A stretch of 64,000 bases of DNA, from contig NZ_QPMM01000007.1 in assembly GCF_003419895.1 (NCBI RefSeq), positions 186,001 through 250,000 of the forward strand, read 5' to 3'. The stretch is from Chitinophaga silvatica. GTDB lineage: Bacteria > Bacteroidota > Bacteroidia > Chitinophagales > Chitinophagaceae. Made by a program: the position numbers and the translations under genes. Numbering within the stretch: the stretch's first letter is position 1; the number at the start of each line of letters is the position of its first letter. This document shows, piece by piece, positions 1 through 8,818 of the stretch. A model generated the notes under the pieces. It had not been told where the DNA came from, searched no databases, and saw only the letters and a program-made list of their open reading frames with translations.

Positions 1-154
1 TGATAGTAAGGGAACTGTAGTAAATACTTCAGTAGTGCAGGGTGGTTATACATATTATCAGTTTAATACCAGTACACTGGCAGAGGGTATTTACTATGTA
101 AAAGTAGAATCAGGAAATTCTATTGCTAAAGGAAAAATGATTGTTGCCAGATAG
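1..154 (+). CDS. T9SS sorting domain, 3' end of probable porU
   Basis: This is the last 50 codons of a gene entering from the left; reading from base 2 the frame is open to TAG at 152-154. The residues have the shape of a type A T9SS C-terminal sorting domain: a Tyr-rich strand, then LAEGIYYVKVE, then a Lys-rich KGKMIVAR end. In this phylum porU, the sortase that removes such domains and itself carries one, usually lies directly upstream of porV, and porV follows here after 26 bases. The sorting domain is seen; the identity as porU is inferred from position. Another T9SS cargo protein is possible. Confidence 0.72.
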   Translation, partial: DSKGTVVNTSVVQGGYTYYQFNTSTLAEGIYYVKVESGNSIAKGKMIVAR

Positions 155-180
155 GCTCAGAGATTTAATGTCAGAGAGTC

Positions 181-1380
181 ATGATTTCTAAAATTTTTGA
201 AATGATGTATGCAGGTTTTTATCAACCAATAGTAAGGGGAATAGTTTGTATTTCTCTGTTACTAATAGCTCGGTCAGGAACAGCGCAGATAATGTATGGG
301 AATACCGATGGGCGTACCAATGCAATCAGTACAGCAGTTCCTTTCTTAAGGATTGCACCTGATGCCCGCAGTGCGGCATTGGGAGATGCTGGCATTGCCT
401 TATCGCCCGATGCAAATACTGTTTTCCATAACCTGTCGGCACTTGCTTTTATAAAGGAAGAGAGAGGAGTTGCTGCCAATTTTACTCCATGGCTAAGATC
501 TATGGCCAGTGATGTGTATTTGGCAAATCTTTCTGCTTTTAAAAGATTGGATGAAACTCAGGTAATTGGTGCAGGCTTCCGCTATTTCAATATGGGTAGT
601 ATTCAGTTACAGGATTTTCAGGGCCAGGATCAGGGAACTGTGAAGCCGGGAGAATTCTCACTGGAAGCTGGTTATGCCCGTAAACTCACAGACAATTGGG
701 GAATAGGGGTTGGTTTCAGATATATACATTCCAAGCTTGCAACTGGTGCTAAGCCCGGAGGCTCTGGAAGCTACAGGCCGGGAAATGCCTTTGCCGGCGA
801 TATAAGCATTGCTTATACCTCTACCCAGGAATATGATGCAGATCAGCAGGGAACCTGGAGGTTCGGTGCTGTAATTTCCAATATAGGAACTAAAATATCT
901 TATAGTAAAGAGTCGCACGATAAATACTTTCTGCCTGCCAATTTGGGCATCGGCGCTGGTTACACTTATCAGTTCGATGAAAAGAATTCCCTGGGGCTTA
1001 CTATCGATATAAACAAACTATTGGCTCCAACTCCGGATACTGTAGATAATAATAAAGACGGGATTCCAGACTACAGGCAAAAAGGTTTATTGAGCGGTGT
1101 ATTTGGTTCTTTTGGTGATGCTCCCGGTGGGTTTAAAGAAGAGTTACATGAACTAATGTACTCTACTGGTGCGGAATATAAGTATGGAGATCTGCTCGCA
1201 ATTCGTGCAGGGTATTACAACGAACATAAAACGAAAGGCAACAGAAAATACCTGACAGCCGGATTTGGGCTTAAGTATAAGATAGCCGGATTAGACTTTT
1301 CATATATGATTCCGGCAGGTGGAGATCCGCTTCATCCGCTAGCCAATACATTAAGAGTTTCTGTTAATGTAACCTGGTAA
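181..1380 (+). CDS. porV: T9SS outer membrane protein PorV
   Basis: A 399-residue protein with an N-terminal signal (hydrophobic stretch about residues 18-33, cleavage probably after GTAQ) and a beta-barrel body of the FadL-like PorV/LptO family. The conserved start of the mature barrel, with PFLRIAPDARSAALGDAG and then the DANTVFHN segment, is clear. PorV binds substrates leaving the T9SS translocon and carries them to the PorU attachment complex in the outer membrane. The length fits the family. An ATG pair at codons 8-9 would give a shorter signal peptide and is an alternative start. The next gene, a SusC, begins 42 bases downstream with no hairpin between. Confidence 0.9.
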   Translation: MISKIFEMMYAGFYQPIVRGIVCISLLLIARSGTAQIMYGNTDGRTNAISTAVPFLRIAPDARSAALGDAGIALSPDANTVFHNLSALAFIKEERGVAANFTPWLRSMASDVYLANLSAFKRLDETQVIGAGFRYFNMGSIQLQDFQGQDQGTVKPGEFSLEAGYARKLTDNWGIGVGFRYIHSKLATGAKPGGSGSYRPGNAFAGDISIAYTSTQEYDADQQGTWRFGAVISNIGTKISYSKESHDKYFLPANLGIGAGYTYQFDEKNSLGLTIDINKLLAPTPDTVDNNKDGIPDYRQKGLLSGVFGSFGDAPGGFKEELHELMYSTGAEYKYGDLLAIRAGYYNEHKTKGNRKYLTAGFGLKYKIAGLDFSYMIPAGGDPLHPLANTLRVSVNVTW

Positions 1381-1422
1381 AGCAGGCTGTATAATTATTT
1401 CTCATACACAAAATATTTCTAT

Positions 1423-4400
1423 ATGCATTTCATCGTGCAACGTTGCATGTTAGGCTTTCTGATAGGGTGTGCGGTTGGCACTGCTTCGGCTTCTCCTAAA
1501 AGCGCGTTAATGAAAGTTGATGTGTCAATATCCGGAACCTTTCAGGGGATGCAAGATTCAACAGTGAAGCCATTGACCGGTAGGGCAAAGCAAGACAGTA
1601 TCCGTAAGGCAAATATACCTGTGGATACCAATCAATATAAACTGACTGTATTCAGAAAACAAAGCATAGATCTGCAAAAAGCAGCTATTTATCCCTTTTC
1701 CTCTTTACAACAAATGGTAAAAGGCGAGGTATCCGGTCTTTATATCCAGGAACCCAGTGGTGAACCGGGAACCGAAATGGGTATGCTGATCAGAGGAACC
1801 GCCATCCCTATGTTGTCACACAAAGATGTAAATGATGCACAACCACTGGTGGTGCTCGATGGTATTCCACTAATTATGGACCATCCATTTGCCTATGATA
1901 TCAAGCAATATGATTTCAATCGTATTGGTCCTAATACTAATTTACTCGCAGCAATTGATCCTAATAACATTGCTTCTATTGAAGTGCTGAAGGATTATGC
2001 TGATGCTGCTATCTATGGCCCGAGAGCTGTTAATGGGGGTGTTATTTCCATTAAAACAAAAGCCCCGGTTATCGGAGGTAGAAAAATTGCTTTTAACAGC
2101 TGGATGGGCGTTGCTCAAAAGCCGCATATTTTTACTACCAATGCCCAATACGAAAATAATTTCAGACAGCCGTATTATGATCGGTATGCTGCCCTGGAGG
2201 GAATCCTTACTTATCCAATGTACCTGAGAGATTCCGCAAATGCTGCATATTATGGTCCTGCTAACTGGTCTGATCTGTATTATAAGAATAAAATTACCCG
2301 TGGTGTCAATGCAAGTTTGTCGAGTGGTACTGAACTGGCCAACTTTCGATTTGCTGCAGGAAATGAACAGACGCAAAATCCGGGCGACAATACCAGGTTA
2401 GACAGGTATAATGCTATGTTTGAAATTAACATGGTGCCTGTTCCCTGGCTTACGATGTCGACCATGATTAATGCTACCAGGCTCGAACGCCGGCGTAACC
2501 GTTCTTTGAGGGATAGATTTGATGAAGTACAATATTTGCCTGATCTTACTTCCCCACTGGCTCCAAATAAGGCAGCATACGCCGCATACCTGAATGAGTT
2601 CAACCAGAGCTTCGATAATAATCGTGTGAATGTGCTGAATGGCTTTTTTAGATTAAAAGCCCAATTCTCCAAAGACTGGAATTTCACCTCCAGCTTATAT
2701 GCCGATTATAATGAAGGTACAAGAGATCTCTTCTACCCTGGAACTATCATGGAAACAGTAAACTACGTTTCAAACTACTTTGGTTATAACCAAAGAGTAG
2801 GAATTAGTAATTCACTTAATTTTCATCACCTCTTCAATAACAGGCACGAATTATCTCTTGAAGCCGGTCAGATATTTGAATCAGACTACAATCGCTATAA
2901 CTACAGTTATGCCTATAATGGTCCTAATGATCAGATAAAGCTAAACCTTGTTTATTCTGATCCGAATCAGGGTAACTATTTAAATCCGGTAGCTTACAAG
3001 TTTGCTGTTACCTCTATGTTCCTGGATAAACAACGTCACCGTTTACTATCGTTTTATGGACGTGCAGCTTACAAATTCGATAAGTATCTCGATTTCTCCG
3101 TATTACTGAGAACCGATGGATCATCCAGCGCCCAACCGGATAATTGGTGGTATACTTCACCAACTTTCTCACTGGGTTATAATCTTAAAAATGCGTTGCA
3201 GCCAGATATCAACTGGTTAAGTGATCTAAGACTTCATGCAAGTTGGGGAAGAATTGCCAGGTTATTTACGGACGATAAATTTGGTGAAGGTCCTCAATAT
3301 ACTTCCGACCTTTTCTACAGCAACAATACGTATTTGTATAGCTATAATGCCTTACCGGCAATTTCCAGACCTTATAGTACCGGCTACATTGGTACAGGCA
3401 TAAAATGGCCTTATTCTGATCAACTGGATCTCGGGTTGGATGCTGCTTTGTTAAATCATCGCGTTAATCTGGCTTTCGACTTCTATAATAAGATCGATAA
3501 CAATATGCTCTTAAATATTCCCGGTGGTTATGAATATGGTTATACTTCATTCTACAAAAATGGATTGAAGGTGAGGAACAGAGGTATTGATGTAAGCATA
3601 CAGGTAAATGCACTTTCATCTGCCAGTGCTCTGCAATGGATACCTTATGCCAATTTAAATTACAATCAGAATACCCTGTTGGCATTGCCGGGTGGAGTAC
3701 AGGAAATGGTAGTAGGAAGTGGTGTTAATGCACGTAAGCTTATGGTTGGTAAAGCTATTGACCAATTCTGGCTTTTAGAAAATCATGGTATTTATAACAG
3801 AGAAAAAGATATACCGGTTGATCCTAAAACACAGCGACGACTGAACTATAAAAGCATGCCTATTTCAGCAGGTGATCCTATCTGGAAGGATACAAATGGC
3901 GACTATAGTATAACCGATGATGATAAAGTAATGAAAGGTCATTACCTCCCTACTATCAGTGGCGGATTTGGTAGTAATCTGACCTATCACAATTTTACTT
4001 TTAGTTTCTCTTTCTACTTCGCACTGGGAAGACAAATCCTCAATCAGGATATGGCAAACAGACTCGATTTTGTTAACCATGAAGGACAGATCTCAATGGA
4101 GGCCATTAAGGAAATAACCTTCTGGCAAAAAGTTGGGGATTACAATCGTTATCCGCTTTATGATCCATGGAGCAAGGTAGTGCCTTACAGAGTAGACCAG
4201 GATCTGTTTTTGGAAAATGGCTCTTATCTCAAGCTGAGAAATGTTTCCCTGCAATATGACCTGACAAAGCTGCGTGGCTGGAGCAAACGTTCTCCAATAC
4301 ACGGACTTACCGTTTATGGTACGGCAAGCAATCTGTTCACCATTACTCCTTATAGCGGTCGTGATCCTGAATTGGTTTACTTCAATGGAGTAGATAACGG

Positions 4401-4455
4401 ATATGGTTTACCAAATGCCAAGACATACACACTTGGAGTAAAAATGGATTTTTAA
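1423..4455 (+). CDS. SusC/RagA-family TonB-linked outer membrane protein (no N-terminal CarboxypepD domain)
   Basis: A 1010-residue TonB-dependent transporter. After a signal peptide (about residues 1-23) comes a roughly 70-residue linker with no recognisable carboxypeptidase-like (DUF4480-type) domain. The plug domain then follows, with PLVVLDGIPL and IEVLKDYADAAIYGPRAVNGG, the standard SusC plug signature. The rest is a beta-barrel ending in aromatic VKMDF. Such proteins form the barrel of a SusCD transporter that imports oligomeric nutrients. It leads a run of ten closely spaced genes; its SusD partner starts 22 bases after it. Family is certain, substrate unknown. Confidence 0.93.
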   Translation: MHFIVQRCMLGFLIGCAVGTASASPKSALMKVDVSISGTFQGMQDSTVKPLTGRAKQDSIRKANIPVDTNQYKLTVFRKQSIDLQKAAIYPFSSLQQMVKGEVSGLYIQEPSGEPGTEMGMLIRGTAIPMLSHKDVNDAQPLVVLDGIPLIMDHPFAYDIKQYDFNRIGPNTNLLAAIDPNNIASIEVLKDYADAAIYGPRAVNGGVISIKTKAPVIGGRKIAFNSWMGVAQKPHIFTTNAQYENNFRQPYYDRYAALEGILTYPMYLRDSANAAYYGPANWSDLYYKNKITRGVNASLSSGTELANFRFAAGNEQTQNPGDNTRLDRYNAMFEINMVPVPWLTMSTMINATRLERRRNRSLRDRFDEVQYLPDLTSPLAPNKAAYAAYLNEFNQSFDNNRVNVLNGFFRLKAQFSKDWNFTSSLYADYNEGTRDLFYPGTIMETVNYVSNYFGYNQRVGISNSLNFHHLFNNRHELSLEAGQIFESDYNRYNYSYAYNGPNDQIKLNLVYSDPNQGNYLNPVAYKFAVTSMFLDKQRHRLLSFYGRAAYKFDKYLDFSVLLRTDGSSSAQPDNWWYTSPTFSLGYNLKNALQPDINWLSDLRLHASWGRIARLFTDDKFGEGPQYTSDLFYSNNTYLYSYNALPAISRPYSTGYIGTGIKWPYSDQLDLGLDAALLNHRVNLAFDFYNKIDNNMLLNIPGGYEYGYTSFYKNGLKVRNRGIDVSIQVNALSSASALQWIPYANLNYNQNTLLALPGGVQEMVVGSGVNARKLMVGKAIDQFWLLENHGIYNREKDIPVDPKTQRRLNYKSMPISAGDPIWKDTNGDYSITDDDKVMKGHYLPTISGGFGSNLTYHNFTFSFSFYFALGRQILNQDMANRLDFVNHEGQISMEAIKEITFWQKVGDYNRYPLYDPWSKVVPYRVDQDLFLENGSYLKLRNVSLQYDLTKLRGWSKRSPIHGLTVYGTASNLFTITPYSGRDPELVYFNGVDNGYGLPNAKTYTLGVKMDF

Positions 4456-4477
4456 AGTACTGCAAAAATAAATTCGG

Positions 4478-6046
4478 ATGAAGAATATAACTCCTTCAAT
4501 CAGCAGTAGCAGAGTAACGAAATGGTGCACACTGATGCTCTTATGTTGCCTGCCCCTTGCAGGATGTAAGAAACTGTTAGATATAGAATCTAACCATACT
4601 GTTGCAGAATCAAATATGTGGAATTCGCATGAAGATACCAGGTCTGCCCTGATCGGAGTGTATGGATTAATGCGTGCTGCACTGGCAAATAACAATGCCT
4701 ACTGGATGTATGGTGAATTGAGAAATGGTGATTTTGCCTCAGTAAACAGACAAGATCTGGAAGCTATTGTTAAGAATAACCTGCATGCACCAATGGATCT
4801 TCTGAAAGATCTTTCTAACTGGCGTAGATTCTATGCAGTTATTAATGCTGCAAATTTATTCCTGGAGCATGTAGGAGATGTAAAAGCAAGAGATCCTAAG
4901 TATAGTGAACAGAACATGAATGTGGATATGGCACAGGTTCGATTTTTACGTGCTTTCTCTTATTTCTGGCTGGTTAGGCTTTGGGGAGATGTACCATTGA
5001 TTACGGCTTCTCATGATGGCGAATTTGCCAACAAACCCAGAGAAACCCAGCAAAAAGTACTTGCTTTTATAGAACAGGAATTGCAGGCTGCTGCAGATAG
5101 ACTTCCCTATAAATATAGCAATGATGATCCGCTGCAACAGGGGCTCTATTACAATGCAGGTGGCGATAAATGGAATTATGTGTTGATTAAAAAACTGGGT
5201 GTTTATGCAGTAATGGCACACGTTGCCGCATGGCAGGCTAAATATTCAATGGTAGAAGCGTATACAAGATTCGTATTGGATAATGCCGGTAAAGTGCCTC
5301 ATAACGTTCTGAAAACAGAAGACCTTACTAGCTCAGATGGCATCTTTACCGGGCATTCAAACAGGAATGATAAACCCATTCCAATCTGGAATCTGAACGC
5401 CGAATATACTAACGGTGAGGCTTCCTATTCCGGCCATATTGAAGCCTTAACATTAGCTGCTCCACTGGTTTCTAAAAACCTTCCTGAAATCTATGTACCT
5501 AAAGATACAGTGTTAGGATTATTTGATCAGCTGACAGATGAGCGTTTCGCGCTGGATAGTATTACAGGTGCTCCAACTACCGACAGATACTTTACAAACT
5601 TCAACAGTCATATTCCTGTCTTTTCTAAAATTAAAGTATTACAGGATGGAGGGGCTGTGGATCCTGACTTCCGCATATATGGAAGTGCTATCATTTTTAC
5701 AAGGGTTGAAGAGCTGATTTTGTTGAGAGCTGAAGCACTGGCAGTGCTGGGTAATCAGTCCGGCTCCATTGAACAATTAAATCAGATCCGTGACTTGAGA
5801 AAATTGAGTCGATATAACGCAACTCTTGAAGGTAATCTGATCGACGCCATTTTCAAAGAACGTCGTAAAGAGCTTATGGGAGAGGGGTGGAGATGGTTTG
5901 ATCTGATCAGGTATCATAAACTGAAGTATGATGACGCGGCTTTCCTCAAACTTATCAGGGAGGGCGGAATATACTGGCCAATAGCTGATGATGTACTGTC
6001 TCAGAATAAATTAATCTCACAACAGCCTTACTGGCTAAACAGATAA
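4478..6046 (+). CDS. SusD/RagB-family nutrient-binding lipoprotein
   Basis: A 522-residue lipoprotein with signal peptidase II cleavage at Cys30 (LPLAGC-KK). It has the SusD layout: TPR-like helices after an FLRAFSYFWLVRLWGDVPL segment (about residues 155-175) and the C-terminal ERRKELMGEGWRWFDLIR motif common to the family. It would sit as a lid on the SusC barrel encoded 22 bases upstream and capture the ligand at the cell surface. The FAS1 lipoprotein gene begins 10 bases downstream, so the three are almost surely co-transcribed. Confidence 0.95.
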   Translation: MKNITPSISSSRVTKWCTLMLLCCLPLAGCKKLLDIESNHTVAESNMWNSHEDTRSALIGVYGLMRAALANNNAYWMYGELRNGDFASVNRQDLEAIVKNNLHAPMDLLKDLSNWRRFYAVINAANLFLEHVGDVKARDPKYSEQNMNVDMAQVRFLRAFSYFWLVRLWGDVPLITASHDGEFANKPRETQQKVLAFIEQELQAAADRLPYKYSNDDPLQQGLYYNAGGDKWNYVLIKKLGVYAVMAHVAAWQAKYSMVEAYTRFVLDNAGKVPHNVLKTEDLTSSDGIFTGHSNRNDKPIPIWNLNAEYTNGEASYSGHIEALTLAAPLVSKNLPEIYVPKDTVLGLFDQLTDERFALDSITGAPTTDRYFTNFNSHIPVFSKIKVLQDGGAVDPDFRIYGSAIIFTRVEELILLRAEALAVLGNQSGSIEQLNQIRDLRKLSRYNATLEGNLIDAIFKERRKELMGEGWRWFDLIRYHKLKYDDAAFLKLIREGGIYWPIADDVLSQNKLISQQPYWLNR

Positions 6047-6056
6047 CCAATCATAA

Positions 6057-7691
6057 ATGAACAAATTATTTCTCATGAAAAAGATGCTCTTTCGATTAAG
6101 TGGGGTAGCAGTAATGATAATACTGTTCTTGTATGCTGGCTGTAAGAAAGATAGCGGATATTATGAACACCAGAATATTGTCCGCGAATTTGCCGGTAAC
6201 ACTTACGATCTGTTGAAGAGTCAACCTGGTGTTTATGATTCTTTTCTATACGTTATTGATAAAGTTGGATTAACAGATAGTTTGAAGGAAGGTATATATA
6301 CTGTATTCGCCCCTACCAATGCAAGTTTCCAGGAAGCTATTTCAAATATGAATAACCTCCGGAAAGCCCAGGGAAGACCGTTATTATATCTCTCTACTTC
6401 TCCATTGTATCAGTTAGACTCTATGGTTTCCACCTATCTGATTCCAGGAATTATCCCTTCAGATAGCATGTCGGGGCAGGATGGGATTGATTTCTATAGC
6501 AGATACAACTTTATGATGCATGGAAGATATAAAAGTACCCGTTCGGAAGGCTATGTGGAAGGTGGCCCTGGTGTTATTGAATTCAGTAATACCAAAGGAG
6601 TGATTTATATCCGCCAATGGAGTACAAGTAATACCGTGGCTGTTGATATCAAAACTTCCAATGGATTGGTAAACGTAATGGACCGGAATCACATTTTTGG
6701 TTTTGATGAATTTATTGGCCGTATTAATCCAACGTTGCCTTCTCCATATTATGGCTATCCGTTACCAATACCTGGTACAATCGGGTTTGAAATATTCGAC
6801 AAAGGTGGTGAATCCGTTGCATATCACGATAACGACCCTACGAATAATGGAGGAAAATTCAGACCACGTGAAGGGGTAGATATTGAGGATTCAGGAAATG
6901 GAGAAAATGGTTATGATGTTGGATGGACCAACTCCGGCGAGTGGTTGAAATATACTGTATTCATCAACGAAGCTGGAAAATACAGACTGTCTATCCGCGC
7001 TGCTGCCAACAGATCGGCTGCCGAAGGTGGTGGTACGCTTCACCTCGAGATAGACGATAATCCTGTTACTGGTGGTATTAAGATCAAAGGAACCGGCGGT
7101 GACCAGAACTGGGTTGAAAATGAAATTATTACGAGAGACTTACCCGCAGGAAAACACGTACTGAAAGTAAGCTATGACCTTGCTCGTTTTAATCTCCGCT
7201 TTATGCGCTTCCTGCCATTAAGTAAGCATTATCCGGTTCCGGGTACCATACCGGTTGAAGAATTTGACGAAGGAGGAGAAGGAGTAGGATACCATGATTC
7301 CGACGCTAGTAATAATGGCGGTAAATATAGGCTTAATGAAGGGGTAGATATCTCTCAAAATAAAGAAGGTGGTGGCTATAACGTTGGGTGGACTAACGAT
7401 AATGAGTGGATGAATTATACCATAAATGTATTAAAAACCGGAGAATACTACTTCACTGCAAGAGTGGCGAGTCCTAATGCTCCGAATGGTAATAACCGTT
7501 TCCATTTCGAAATAGATGGACAAAATGTAACTGGTTCAATGACCTGTCCTAATACCGGTGGATGGGATGCATGGACAAATGTTACCACTAACCAAACTAT
7601 ACATCTGGAAAAAGGAATTCATGTAATGCGATTCTTTGAGGAGAATGGCAACTATAATATCAGGTCTTTTACGATTAGCGAATTTAAATGA
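6057..7691 (+). CDS. Fasciclin (FAS1) lipoprotein with two CBM6-like domains
   Basis: A 544-residue lipoprotein with a lipobox at Cys29 (LYAGC-KK). An ATG at codon 7 is an equally good start. Residues about 40-220 form a FAS1 domain, with the IYTVFAPTNASF signature and a later NGLVNVMDRNH strand. Two tandem beta-sandwich modules follow (about 235-390 and 395-544), each with a YHD..NNGGK(F/Y)R..EGVDI start and a (V/I)GWTN..EW..YT core, typical of CBM6/DUF5010-type carbohydrate-binding modules. FAS1 domains mediate adhesion and the CBMs suggest sugar binding, so a surface glycan-binding role is inferred. It overlaps the next gene by four bases at ATGA. Confidence 0.85.
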   Translation: MNKLFLMKKMLFRLSGVAVMIILFLYAGCKKDSGYYEHQNIVREFAGNTYDLLKSQPGVYDSFLYVIDKVGLTDSLKEGIYTVFAPTNASFQEAISNMNNLRKAQGRPLLYLSTSPLYQLDSMVSTYLIPGIIPSDSMSGQDGIDFYSRYNFMMHGRYKSTRSEGYVEGGPGVIEFSNTKGVIYIRQWSTSNTVAVDIKTSNGLVNVMDRNHIFGFDEFIGRINPTLPSPYYGYPLPIPGTIGFEIFDKGGESVAYHDNDPTNNGGKFRPREGVDIEDSGNGENGYDVGWTNSGEWLKYTVFINEAGKYRLSIRAAANRSAAEGGGTLHLEIDDNPVTGGIKIKGTGGDQNWVENEIITRDLPAGKHVLKVSYDLARFNLRFMRFLPLSKHYPVPGTIPVEEFDEGGEGVGYHDSDASNNGGKYRLNEGVDISQNKEGGGYNVGWTNDNEWMNYTINVLKTGEYYFTARVASPNAPNGNNRFHFEIDGQNVTGSMTCPNTGGWDAWTNVTTNQTIHLEKGIHVMRFFEENGNYNIRSFTISEFK

Positions 7692-8770
7692 TGAAAGTTA
7701 TGTCAAGATTCCAAAAATATAGTTTCATCGGTCTGCTTACTACATTGGTAGTAGCACTGGGTGCCTGTAAAAAATGGCTGCCGGAGGATTTGGATTATAT
7801 CAGCCCCAAAGCAGGATTTGTTCAAGTACTTTTTAATCCAACCTTGGGCCGTACTACCGTGTATTCACGTGTATTTAATACAGATAATTCAACAACGCCC
7901 CTGACGTTCAAAATTGTAAATGTTCGTCTTCGCGGTACAGGCGAACCTACACACGACTTCGAGAAAACGGTTCCGGTATGGGTATGGACCAGGTCTTACA
8001 CTGGGGATGAGAAATCTGTTGCAGAGATAGATGCTAAGAGAAAATTGGAAAACCATCAGGTTTTTGAGATCAGAGAGAAATCCGGTGATTTCATTTTATG
8101 GAATGCTGCAGATAGCACAATGCTCCGTCAGTTACCAGATCCAGGTTACTTATTTGATGTGGTAGTATCCAACTCTGGTGGTACGAATACGTACAAAGAC
8201 CTGACCCTTACTCCACAATGGGGAATTCCTTATAGTCCGGATGATGATGTAAATCCACTGACAGGTAAACCAATGGAAGAAAAAATTAAGGGTAGCAGTG
8301 ATACCACTAAAACTCAATTGAAGTATATCCATCCTGTTGTCTTCAATATGCTGGGGGATAGTACAGAGCTGCCAATCAAGAGCGATAGTGTTAGGGTGAT
8401 GTTTCGGAAAACCGGGGATGGAAGTTCCTTAACCTTTAAGTTCTTAAATAAGGATTCGCTTCTAATGAATCCTGCCAATTTTAACAGAACCGGGCCTTTA
8501 GATAGTCTGCTACACGGATTCAATGTTAAAGCTACCTCTACGTATATCCGTTACGATGTAGCTTATCCAATACCGGTAGTTAATTATCCTACTCGCTGGA
8601 CAACCGGAGATGGCAGACAAACCAAGGTTGAATTTGCATTTGATAGAAAAGGATTTGGTGGAAGTATTCAAAGGGGATATCTGGATTTCTCCTTCGCCAT
8701 ATATCAGAAAGGAGATTGGGAAGTGATCTTCTTCTTTGCAAGTGATACTCCACGATTCAGAGATGAATGA
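7688..8770 (+). CDS. DUF5007-like lipoprotein
   Basis: A 360-residue lipoprotein; the lipobox is at Cys27 (ALGAC-KKW). No catalytic motif is visible. The body reads as beta-rich, with an early segment describing repeated strands (FVQVLFNPTLGRTTVYSRVF) and a C-terminal YQKGDWEVIFFFASDTPRF end. Its length, composition and place after FAS1 and SusCD genes match the Bacteroidota family DUF5007, which has no known function; this assignment is from memory of the family and is moderate. Start at 7688 overlaps the preceding stop; the second ATG at 7691 would do equally well. A role as an accessory surface protein of the SusCD complex is inferred. Confidence 0.6.
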   Translation: MMKVMSRFQKYSFIGLLTTLVVALGACKKWLPEDLDYISPKAGFVQVLFNPTLGRTTVYSRVFNTDNSTTPLTFKIVNVRLRGTGEPTHDFEKTVPVWVWTRSYTGDEKSVAEIDAKRKLENHQVFEIREKSGDFILWNAADSTMLRQLPDPGYLFDVVVSNSGGTNTYKDLTLTPQWGIPYSPDDDVNPLTGKPMEEKIKGSSDTTKTQLKYIHPVVFNMLGDSTELPIKSDSVRVMFRKTGDGSSLTFKFLNKDSLLMNPANFNRTGPLDSLLHGFNVKATSTYIRYDVAYPIPVVNYPTRWTTGDGRQTKVEFAFDRKGFGGSIQRGYLDFSFAIYQKGDWEVIFFFASDTPRFRDE

Positions 8771-8818
8771 TCCAGGTATCTATATTGAATTACATTCTGA
8801 AAAAAATGATCTGGTGTT

